Source of the DNA: Dyella halodurans
Lineage (GTDB): Bacteria; Pseudomonadota; Gammaproteobacteria; Xanthomonadales; Rhodanobacteraceae
Direction: 5' to 3'
Assembly (NCBI RefSeq): GCF_026283925.1
Contig: NZ_JAPDPF010000003.1
Coordinates: 1 to 64,000 of the forward strand
Length of the DNA: 64,000 nt
Shown: positions 8,679-15,721 of the stretch, piece by piece
How the letters are laid out: every line of letters starts with the position of its first letter
Numbering within the stretch: position 1 is the stretch's first letter
Translations under genes and position numbers: made by a program
The notes under the pieces: generated by a model
The model's database searches: none
What the model saw: the letters and a program-made list of their open reading frames with translations, nothing else
What the model was told of the DNA's origin: nothing

Positions 8679-9135
8679 GGGCGGGCCCTTTTCCACCCGG
8701 GCCACCCGCCATGGGCCACAGCTTGCTCCACTGCGCCATGATGTCGTTCCACGGCGCAGCGCCGGCGGTGAGGTCGCCCACGCCGCCAAGCGCGCGCGAG
8801 GTGTCCTGCTGCCAGGTCATGATCGCCTCCTGCAGGCCCTGCGCGAAATGCGCCTGGACGTTGGCGGCGATTTGATTGGTCACTTCGGTATCACCCGCGC
8901 GCTGCTGCAAAAGGCGCCAGAACGTTTCGCCGGGCATGCTGGCCAGCGCGGTCCAGTCCTGCGCCTTGAGCAACTGCTCCACGCGCGCCTGCGACTCGCT
9001 GATGCCGTCGTCGACGGCACGACTGGACAGCTCCAGCCACTTCTTCCAGTTCTCCATGACCAGCTTGCTCACACGCAACTGGAACTCGGTGTTGGCCTTG
9101 TAGAGACTCAGCGGGAGATCACTTGGATTGCTCAT
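8668..9135 (-). CDS. Phasin-family granule protein
   Basis: A 155-residue, all-helical protein with the phasin layout: amphipathic helices rich in Leu, Ala, Gln, Trp and Glu (for example MENWKKWLELSSRAVDD) and a Gly/Ala/Pro-rich tail, with no signal peptide or membrane span. Phasins coat polyhydroxyalkanoate granules. It heads the phasin-patatin-permease operon. PHA synthase genes (phaC/phaE) are not in the window. The family call is based on composition and helical layout and on the neighbours, so a related PhaM-type protein is an alternative. Confidence 0.75.
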   Translation of the reverse strand: MSNPSDLPLSLYKANTEFQLRVSKLVMENWKKWLELSSRAVDDGISESQARVEQLLKAQDWTALASMPGETFWRLLQQRAGDTEVTNQIAANVQAHFAQGLQEAIMTWQQDTSRALGGVGDLTAGAAPWNDIMAQWSKLWPMAGGPGGKGPARDK

Positions 9136-9680
9136 CGGTCATGCCCTCGGTGGAGTGATGCGTCCTGCGACCGGGCCGGCGGCCCACGGACTTGCCAAAA
9201 CGATGCAGCGAAGCGCAACGCATGCCGCCGGCAGCGGATTTCGATCACCACGACACAGAGGGCAAGGCGGCCATGCGCGGCCTGACTGACTACGCCCAGC
9301 CAAGCGATGACGTCGCACGAACTAGCCCCTGTCCATCGCCAGCATGACTTGCTTAGGTGCGGTAGAGCTTGTTTTGACACTACCGTTCCCATCGTGATGC
9401 CGATGTCATGGCTTGCGATGGCGCTTTTTTCGAGCCCGCTAAAAGTCTCGGTGTCGACAACTGTTCGAGTTTCCTTCCTACTCGTCATCCCAGCGAAGGC
9501 TGGGATGACGGTGTCTCTTGATGGCGTTGACGGTGTCGCTTGAGGGCTTTTGGGACGCTCTTACGATCATGGGCCCGCGCCAGCGCCACCGCGATTCAGC
9601 TCGCGGTCCGTTTGCATTCACCGCAAGTTGCAATACACGGAACAACACTCGGTGCCCCCCTCCAGCAACGAGGTAGGTCC
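9136..9680. other. Intergenic region between phasin and PepSY genes
   Basis: A 545-base stretch between divergently oriented genes. It contains a single family A hairpin (9483-9510). The short frames here (for example a minus-strand frame at 9132-9488) lack ribosome sites and protein-like composition. The promoters of both neighbours should lie here, but I cannot place them with confidence. Confidence 0.5.
9483..9510. repeat. Family A hairpin (single arm)
   Basis: A perfect 12-bp stem, CGTCATCCCAGC, with a 4-base loop GAAG and its complement. It is the same core as the larger elements at 3177, 34227 and 48777 but is present as a single arm. Confidence 0.8.
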
Positions 9681-10103
9681 ATGAAGAAGATCGCTTCATT
9701 GACGCTTGCGATGGCCCTGGGCGTCTCCGGTGTCGCCATGGCGCAGGATGCACTGACGGAACATCAGGTGCAGGCATCGCTCGAGCAGCAGGGTTACACG
9801 AAGGTGCACGAGCTGAGCTTCAACCATGGCGTTTGGACGGCCAAGGCGCACAGCGCGGACGGGCAGAAAGTGTCGCTGCGCATCGACCCGAAGACCGGCC
9901 AGGCGTTTCCCAACGAACAGGTATCGCGACTGAGCGAGAGCGATATACGCGCCTCGCTATCCACCAAGGGCTATACCCGCGTCCACGACCTGGATTTCGA
10001 TAACGGCGTGTGGACGGCCAAGGCCGACAATGCCGCCGGCAGCAGCGTACGCCTGCAGATCGATCCGGAAACGGGCCGAATCCTGGGTGGCGACAAGCGC
10101 TGA
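9681..10103 (+). CDS. Secreted protein with two PepSY domains
   Basis: A 140-residue protein with a clean signal peptide (MKKIASLTLAMALG..., cleavage after AMA-Q near residue 21) and two tandem PepSY-like units, about residues 24-80 and 84-138. Each unit carries the pattern GYT(K/R)VH(E/D)L-F-(N/D)(H/N)GVWTAKA followed by a strand with R-IDP(K/E)TG, so the second is a recognisable internal duplicate of the first. PepSY proteins are periplasmic or secreted modulators, often of peptidases or redox proteins; no partner is adjacent. Start at 9681 has AGGTAGG just upstream and gives the signal peptide. Confidence 0.85.
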   Translation: MKKIASLTLAMALGVSGVAMAQDALTEHQVQASLEQQGYTKVHELSFNHGVWTAKAHSADGQKVSLRIDPKTGQAFPNEQVSRLSESDIRASLSTKGYTRVHDLDFDNGVWTAKADNAAGSSVRLQIDPETGRILGGDKR

Positions 10104-10185
10104 CGATGGGGGGACCGGTGGGTCCGGGGCTTCGAAGGAGCCAGTCGGGCGCGCCCTTGCAGCGGCCCCAGGTCATCCTCGACTC

Positions 10186-10215
10186 GTCAGGTGCGGCGAA
10201 ACCGCCGCACCTGAC
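10186..10215. terminator. Hairpin between convergent genes
   Basis: A perfect 13-bp stem (GTCAGGTGCGGCG) with an AAAC loop, midway between the stop of the PepSY gene (+) and the stop of the HU-like gene (-). It is followed by only a short T-run on the plus side, so it is likely to act as a bidirectional but weak intrinsic terminator. Confidence 0.6.
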
Positions 10216-10240
10216 GTTTGACGCTATCGAACAACTACGC

Positions 10241-10636
10241 TCAAAGAGCGGCGTCCTTCAGCTTCTTCAGCGGGCGAACCTTGAGCTTCACCGTGGCGGG
10301 CTTGGCAGCGAACCACTGCTCTTCCTTGGTGAAGGGGTTGATGCCCTTGCGCTTCGGCTTGGCCGCAACGCTGACAGCGGTGATCTTCAGCAGACCCGGC
10401 AGCGTGAAGTGGCCAGCGCCCTTCTTGTGCACGGAGCCCGTGACAGCCGCTTCGAGCGAAGCCAACACGGCACGGACGTCCTTGGCCACCACACCGCTGG
10501 TTTCAACGATGTGAGCAACCAGGCCCGACTTGCCCAGGGCTTCCTTGATCGGCTTGTGAACGACTGCCTTCGCGGCGGCCTTCGGAGCTGCCTTCGGAGC
10601 GGCCTTCTTCTTTACTGCTTTCTGCGCCTTCGCCAT
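10241..10636 (-). CDS. HU/IHF-type histone-like protein with Lys/Ala-rich N-terminus
   Basis: A 131-residue DNA-binding protein. Residues 1-30 are a lysine- and alanine-rich tail (AVKKKAAPKAAPKAAAK), and residues 31-131 are an HU-type domain with the helix-helix start (HKPIKEALGKSGLVAHI), the GHFTLPGLLKI strand, and a basic arm KRKGINPFTKEEQ in place of the usual HU arm. Similar HU-like proteins with Ala/Lys tails are common in Xanthomonadales and look like mini-histones. The start at 10636 is chosen because the tail begins there; a longer start would read into the upstream region without a ribosome site. Expected to be an abundant nucleoid protein. Confidence 0.88.
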   Translation of the reverse strand: MAKAQKAVKKKAAPKAAPKAAAKAVVHKPIKEALGKSGLVAHIVETSGVVAKDVRAVLASLEAAVTGSVHKKGAGHFTLPGLLKITAVSVAAKPKRKGINPFTKEEQWFAAKPATVKLKVRPLKKLKDAAL

Positions 10637-10931
10637 ACGTTTCCCCGTGGTCATCAAGATGATGGTGTGTGCAATGCCTTTCGGCATGCGGAATGTATGG
10701 CATGCCAGGGCTTCGCGCCAAGCTGCAACACGGAAAAAATGCGGTTTTTTTGCATCCGGGGCCGAAAAGGGGTGAAGAAAGTCACGCTTGGACCCAGCAG
10801 AGGCCTGTTTTCTAGGGCTTTTCCTATCGGCCGACCGCCACCCCACCCCGTTTACGCAGGCGTCAGGCTATGGACCGGCGAGGCCGGCGGTATCTACTAT
10901 CGAGCCTCGTTTCCCCGTCCAGGTGTCGCCC

Positions 10932-12593
10932 ATGAAGCGTTTGGCTTTATCCCTTCTTGCCCTGTCCGTGTCGTCGGCCCTGTTCGCCGCTGCCGCCACG
11001 AATGCCCCCAGCATCGACCCGCACCGCTTGTCGGACGACGTCAAGACGCTTTCCTCAGACGCCTTTGAAGGCCGTGGCCCCGCCACCGCCGGCGAAACCA
11101 AGACCGTCGACTACGTCGTCGCGCAGCTCAAGGCCGCCGGCGTGCAGCCCGGTGGCGACCTGAAGAACGGCAAGCGCGAATGGACGCAGGCAGTACCGCT
11201 GCTGCGCACCGAAATCGTCGGTACGCCGACGCTGTCGTTCGCCAACAATGGCAAGGTCGAAGCGCTGACCCAGGGCGACCAGATCGCCGTGCGCGCCGCG
11301 CTGGACGGCTCCAAGCAGGTGTCGATCAAGGACGCCCCGCTGGTCTTCGTGGGCTATGGCGTCAAGGCGCCCGAGCGCAATTGGGACGACTACAAGGGCG
11401 TGGACCTGCACGGCAAGATCGCCGTGGTGCTGATCAACGACCCGGACTTCGAGACCGGCGTGGGCGACTTCGGCGGCAAGGCCATGACCTACTACGGTCG
11501 CTGGACCTACAAGTACGAGGAACTCGCGCGCCAGGGCGCCGCCGGCGTGCTGATCGTGCACGAAACCGCGCCGGCCTCGTATGGCTGGGCCACGGTGAAA
11601 AATTCCAATACCAACACGATGTTCGACATCGTGCGCGACCACCCTGCCGCGGTGCACCCGCAGGTGGAAGCGTGGGTCCAGCGCGACGTGGCGGTGAACC
11701 TGTTCAAGAACGCCGGCCTGGATTTCGAGGCACTCAAGAAGCAGGCGCAGACGCGCGACTTCAAGCCCGTCGTGCTGAAGGGCCAGACCTTCTCGGCCAA
11801 CTACAAGGTCGATTCCAAGGTCATTACCTCGCACAACATCGTGGGCCGCATCGAAGGCAGCAAGCGTCCCGACGAGACCGTGATCTACAGCGCGCACTGG
11901 GATCACCTGGGCGTCGGCGAGCCGGATGCCAAGGGTGACCGCATCTACAACGGCGCTGTCGACAACGCGACCGGCACGGCTGCCCTGATCGAGCTGGCCC
12001 GTGCATTCGCCAGCCAGCCGAAGCCGGAACGCTCGGTGATCTTCCTCAACGTCACGGCCGAGGAGAAGGGCCTGCTCGGCTCCGAGTACTACGCCGCCAA
12101 GCCGCTCTATCCGCTGGCCAAGACGGTCGCCAACATCAACATGGATGCGCTCGACCCGCACGGTCCGGCCCGCAACTTCACCATCTCCGGCAGCGCCAAG
12201 CTCGATCTGCTCGACGAGCTGACCGCTACCGCCAAGAAGTGGAACCTGGTGTACGAAGCCGATCCGAAGCCGGAAGCAGGCCACTTCTTCCGCTCCGATC
12301 ACTTCTCGTTCGCCAAGCGCGGCGTGCCGGCGATTTCGTTCGGCTCGGGCAATGACTGGGTGGATGGTGGCGTGGCTGCCGGCAAGGCCGCCGAGGACGA
12401 ATACGTCGCCAACCACTACCACCAGCCTTCGGATGAGTGGCAGGCGAGCTGGCCGTTCACCGGCATGGCGCGCGACCTGCAGATCCTCTACACGCTGGGC
12501 AACGACCTGGCCAATTCGGACACCTGGCCGAACTGGAGCAAGGATTCGGAGTTCCGTGCCGCCCGTGACGAGACGGCTTCGCAGCGCAAGTAA
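10932..12593 (+). CDS. Secreted M28-family zinc aminopeptidase with PA domain
   Basis: A 553-residue secreted metallopeptidase. It has a signal peptide (MKRLALSLLALSVSSALFAAA), a protease-associated (PA) insertion at about residues 125-245, and the M28 catalytic core from about residue 285. Zinc and catalytic residues are visible: SAHWDHLG (His/Asp), NGAVDNATG (bridging Asp), NVTAEEKG (catalytic Glu pair), NMDALDP (Asp) and the late HYHQPSDEW (His). It probably trims N-terminal residues from peptides in the periplasm or outside the cell. Start at 10932 is preceded by no strong purine tract but yields the signal peptide. A strong terminator follows, so it is a single-gene unit. Confidence 0.93.
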   Translation: MKRLALSLLALSVSSALFAAAATNAPSIDPHRLSDDVKTLSSDAFEGRGPATAGETKTVDYVVAQLKAAGVQPGGDLKNGKREWTQAVPLLRTEIVGTPTLSFANNGKVEALTQGDQIAVRAALDGSKQVSIKDAPLVFVGYGVKAPERNWDDYKGVDLHGKIAVVLINDPDFETGVGDFGGKAMTYYGRWTYKYEELARQGAAGVLIVHETAPASYGWATVKNSNTNTMFDIVRDHPAAVHPQVEAWVQRDVAVNLFKNAGLDFEALKKQAQTRDFKPVVLKGQTFSANYKVDSKVITSHNIVGRIEGSKRPDETVIYSAHWDHLGVGEPDAKGDRIYNGAVDNATGTAALIELARAFASQPKPERSVIFLNVTAEEKGLLGSEYYAAKPLYPLAKTVANINMDALDPHGPARNFTISGSAKLDLLDELTATAKKWNLVYEADPKPEAGHFFRSDHFSFAKRGVPAISFGSGNDWVDGGVAAGKAAEDEYVANHYHQPSDEWQASWPFTGMARDLQILYTLGNDLANSDTWPNWSKDSEFRAARDETASQRK

Positions 12594-12619
12594 ACGCGCC
12601 TGAAGCCGCTTGGCGAAAA

Positions 12620-12651
12620 CGGCTCGCAGTGATGCGAGCCGCTTTTTTTTT
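12620..12651 (+). terminator. Rho-independent terminator of the M28 gene
   Basis: A perfect 9-bp stem CGGCTCGCA with a GTGA loop and its complement, followed by C and a run of nine T residues, 26 bases after the stop codon of the peptidase gene. Confidence 0.92.
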
Positions 12652-12831
12652 GCGCCTGTTGAACGGTATTTTCACCACGCGCGGAGGTTCATGACGCTTG
12701 CAACAGAACTGCAGCATGGGCGTCATCAACCAGCCCTGCGAGCGCCATCTAACCGTCGCCATGGAATAACAGCGGGGTCATGGTAGGTGGTCAGGCTAGA
12801 GCACCATCAGCCGTTCACGATTGTTCATACC

Positions 12832-13092
12832 ATGCTGGCCCAATACGTCTACCCGTCGAAAACCGGCCTGTTCCGCATCATCCGCCATGGCCGCCTATGG
12901 CGCGTGCTGTGCGAGGCCCAGGAATTCGGCCGCCACGAGACCGCCGAAGCCGCCCTGATCGCCGCCCGCATCGCCTGCCCACAAGCACGTCTGCCGGGCG
13001 CGCTGGAGCAATGGCGGCATCTGCCGGAACTGGCTTTGGCCCATTCGCGCGTTTCCTCTGACGGCGGCACGCGTTGGCGGTTGGCTGGCTGA
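12832..13092 (+). CDS. Small conserved-looking hypothetical protein
   Basis: An 86-residue protein. It has a compact composition with a beta-rich first half (YVYPSKTGLFRIIRHGRLWR) and a helical AEAALIAARIACPQA segment. I do not recognise the family, but the reading looks like a genuine small cytoplasmic protein of Xanthomonadales. ATG at 12832 was chosen over an in-frame upstream start at 12787 because the upstream piece looks unstructured; neither has a strong ribosome site. It sits alone between the M28 terminator and the repeat array. Confidence 0.65.
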   Translation: MLAQYVYPSKTGLFRIIRHGRLWRVLCEAQEFGRHETAEAALIAARIACPQARLPGALEQWRHLPELALAHSRVSSDGGTRWRLAG

Positions 13093-13098
13093 GCTCTT

Positions 13099-13440
13099 GG
13101 CTCCCTCTCCCCGTCGGGGAGAGGGCTGGGGTGAGGGGCCAATCTTGCTGGCACGCTGGCTCAGGGAATCGCTTCTTTCAGCTCTATCGCAAGCACCGGC
13201 CCTCACCTCAATCCTCTCTCCCACAGGGACTACCTTCGGGTCGCCCGGAGGGGAGAGGAAGTTGGGGGGGCGCCTTTTTCAGCGCTATCGCGAGCACCAG
13301 CTCCTCACCTCGATCCTCTCCCCTTTGGGGAGAGGAAGTTGGGGTGTCGTTTTTTTCGGCTCTATCGCGAGCACCCGCCCCTCACCTCGGTCCTCTCTCC
13401 CACAGGGACTACCTTCGGGTCGCCCGGAGGGGAGAGGAAG
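13099..13440. repeat. Family C repeat array at the 3' end of recQ
   Basis: A tandem array of related units. It starts with a hairpin CCCTCTCCCCG / CGGGGAGAGGG (13103-13124). Three further units of about 75-110 bases follow, each opening with a (T)n-CAGC/CGGC-(T/G)CTATCGC(A/G)AGCACC motif (near 13173, 13275 and 13352), then CCTCACCTC, then a CCTCTC...GAGAGGA inverted arm. Two of the units carry an identical inner segment around ACAGGGACTACCTTCGGGTC. A relative lies at 42027-42155. Confidence 0.85.
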
Positions 13441-13448
13441 ACCAGCGG

Positions 13449-15263
13449 TCACTCTTGCGCGTTGATTACAGCCAGGAAATCCTGCCCATAGCGCTTGAGC
13501 TTGGCTTCGCCGACGCCGCTGATTGACGACAGCTCGGCTTCGTTCGACGGCAGCGCGCGCAGCATCGCCAGCAAGGTCGCATCGTGGAAGATCACGTACG
13601 GCGGCACGCCATGCTGCCTGGCGAGCTGGGTGCGCAGCTTGCGCAGCTCGTCCCATAGCGGCTGCTCATAGGCTTCCACGCCGAGACTGCCGCCCGTCAC
13701 CAGCTGGCTATCGCGACGCTTGCGCGAGGCACGGGCCGGTCGCGCGTCTTCACGCAGGCGCACGGACTGGTTGCCGGTGAGCACGTCGCGACTGGTCTTG
13801 GTCAGGCGCAGCGTGCCGAAGCCTTCCGCGTCGGCCTCCAGCAAACCCATCGCCAAGAGTTGCCGGAACACCGAGCGCCATTGCTTCTCGTCCATATCGG
13901 CACCAATGCCGAAGGTGGACAGGCGGTCGTGGCCCAGGTCGGTCATGCGCGTGCTGTCTTCGCCGCGCAGGATGCTGATGACATGGCCTGAGCCGAAACG
14001 CTGTCCGCTGCGATAGACCGCCGACAGGGCCTTCTGCGCAGGTACGGTGGCGTCCCAGGTCTTGGGCGGCTCGATGCAGTTGTCGCAGTGCCCGCAAGGG
14101 CCGTGATACTCCTCGCCGAACGCCGCCAGCAGCAACTCGCGGCGGCATTGCGTCGCTTCCGCGTAGGCCAACAGCGATTCGAGCTTCTGCCGTTCCACTC
14201 GCTTGCGCTCATCCGCGGATTCGGACTGGGCAATCATCTGGCTCATCGTCACCACGTCCGACAAGCCGTAGATCATCCACGCCTCGGCCGGCAGGCTGTC
14301 ACGGCCCGCGCGGCCGGTTTCCTGGTAATAGCCTTCCATGCTGCGCGGCAGGTCAAGGTGCGCCACGAAGCGCACGTCGGGCTTGTCGATGCCCATGCCA
14401 AACGCCACCGTCGCCACCATCACCAGGCCGTCCTCGCGCAGGAATCGTCGCTGATGCGCGTTGCGCGTGGCGGCATCCAGGCCTGCGTGATACGGCAAGG
14501 CATCGAAGCCTGCTTCGGCTAGCCACGTCGCCGTTTCGTCCACCTTGCGCCGACTGAGCGCATACATGATGCCGGTTTCGCCGCGATGCCGCTCCAGGAA
14601 CTCCATCACCTGACGTCGGGCGTTGTGACGAAGACCGACGTGATAGCGAATATTCGGTCGGTCGAAGCTGGATACGAATTGCTTGGCGTCCTGCAGGGCC
14701 AGGCGCTCGACGATTTCCTCGCGCGTGCGGTCATCCGCCGTCGCGGTGAGCGCGATGCGTGGCACCTGCGGGAAGCGCTGATGCAGCACTGCCAGTTCGC
14801 GGTATTCCGGGCGAAAATCGTGGCCCCATTGCGATACGCAATGCGCCTCGTCGATGGCGAACAGCGCCACCTCGTTGCGTTCAAGCAGGCTCAGGAAACG
14901 CGGCGTCAGCAAGCGCTCGGGCGCCACATAGAGCAGGTTCAGTTCCCCGTCCAGCAGGCGCCGTTCCACCTCGCGCTGGTCTTCCGCGCTGAGGCTGGAG
15001 TTGAGGTAGGCCGCTGCGACACCGGCCTCGCGCAGCGCGTCCACCTGGTCCTGCATCAAGGCGATCAGGGGCGACACGACGATGGCGGTGCCTTGCCGGA
15101 TCAAGGCGGGAATCTGGTAGCACAGCGATTTGCCGCCGCCCGTAGGCATCAGCACCAGCGCATCGCCACCCGCAATCAACTGCTCGACGATGGCCTGCTG
15201 CGGGCCGCGAAACTCGGTGTAACCAAAAACGCTGTGGAGGATTTCTAGGGGAGAGGAAGCCAT
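13449..15263 (-). CDS. recQ: ATP-dependent DNA helicase RecQ
   Basis: A 604-residue helicase of normal RecQ length and domain order: RecA-like domain 1 with the Q-motif ([10 protein letters not shown]), Walker A MPTGGGKS near residue 39, and Walker [19 protein letters not shown] with the RecQ-specific aromatic loop; RecA-like domain 2 with QETGRAGRD; the zinc-binding region with [13 protein letters not shown] and CGHCDNC; a winged helix; and a C-terminal HRDC domain. RecQ unwinds DNA 3' to 5' in recombination and stalled-fork repair. It ends directly at the repeat array, whose last copy is 8 bases beyond the stop codon. Confidence 0.96.
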   Translation of the reverse strand: MASSPLEILHSVFGYTEFRGPQQAIVEQLIAGGDALVLMPTGGGKSLCYQIPALIRQGTAIVVSPLIALMQDQVDALREAGVAAAYLNSSLSAEDQREVERRLLDGELNLLYVAPERLLTPRFLSLLERNEVALFAIDEAHCVSQWGHDFRPEYRELAVLHQRFPQVPRIALTATADDRTREEIVERLALQDAKQFVSSFDRPNIRYHVGLRHNARRQVMEFLERHRGETGIMYALSRRKVDETATWLAEAGFDALPYHAGLDAATRNAHQRRFLREDGLVMVATVAFGMGIDKPDVRFVAHLDLPRSMEGYYQETGRAGRDSLPAEAWMIYGLSDVVTMSQMIAQSESADERKRVERQKLESLLAYAEATQCRRELLLAAFGEEYHGPCGHCDNCIEPPKTWDATVPAQKALSAVYRSGQRFGSGHVISILRGEDSTRMTDLGHDRLSTFGIGADMDEKQWRSVFRQLLAMGLLEADAEGFGTLRLTKTSRDVLTGNQSVRLREDARPARASRKRRDSQLVTGGSLGVEAYEQPLWDELRKLRTQLARQHGVPPYVIFHDATLLAMLRALPSNEAELSSISGVGEAKLKRYGQDFLAVINAQE

Positions 15264-15532
15264 CGCGAGATGCTAGCAGTGGCACCCCCGACTCGACCCA
15301 CGTCGATGGCGATCGCGACAGAAGCTGATGAAGAAAGCGCAACTTATTACGTCGCGTAACGACTGAGACTCGCGCCTGCGATGGATGAAAGCTTGCGCGA
15401 TAACTGTCGCCAACCTTGCGACAGGTGTATCGGAATACACATTGACAGAGCGAGGCTCTGCAAAAAGGCCACTTGCAAGTCCATGTATTTACGTTAATCG
15501 AATTTCCACGTGACCAGCCTGCGAATGGTTCG

Positions 15533-15562
15533 TTGACAAATCGTTAGTTTCGTCCGTAAGGT
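15533..15562 (+). promoter_or_regulatory. Promoter of first TonB-dependent receptor
   Basis: TTGACA at 15533-15538, an 18-base spacer, and TAAGGT at 15557-15562. The second receptor has the same element at the equivalent place (19037-19066), which supports it. About 90 bases upstream another TTGACA (15442-15447) and the conserved blocks AAGTCCATGTATTT and AATTTCCACG are shared with the second copy and could be regulator sites. Otherwise the recQ-to-receptor gap (15264-15721) holds no gene. Confidence 0.6.
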
Positions 15563-15569
15563 TCAAGCA

Positions 15570-15721
15570 AGGATGCGGGGGGATTCCGCAATTTCCTGCC
15601 CTGTTGGCTCAAACGCGGACCTGTGGAAACAGGCCCGAAGGGGAGGCTGTTGCCTCGAGAAAGGCCGCCATCGCTCGGCCTGATTGTTGATTTCAACAAC
15701 GATGTTTAGGGGAGTTCACAC
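15570..15721 (+). promoter_or_regulatory. Structured 5' leader of first receptor
   Basis: About 150 bases between the inferred transcription start and the GTG start. Potential hairpins in order: CCTGT-GGAA-ACAGG (15620-15633), GAGGC-TGTT-GCCTC (15643-15656), GGCCG...CGGCC (15663-15680), and TGTTG-ATTT-CAACA (15685-15698), then a GGGGAG ribosome site. The same order of hairpins is kept in the second copy with differing loop and stem bases, so the structure, not just the sequence, seems retained. Confidence 0.5.

Noticed and set aside
9132-9488. 118-codon minus-strand frame upstream of the phasin gene
   Set aside because: It overlaps the phasin start, has no ribosome site and runs into a repeat.
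11055-12422. 455-codon minus-strand frame opposite the M28 gene
   Set aside because: A shadow; the sense gene carries all zinc ligands.
13099-13440. CRISPR-like array next to recQ
   Set aside because: The repeated units are palindromic and of unequal spacing with similar, not unique, content between them; this is a repeat-element array, not a CRISPR.
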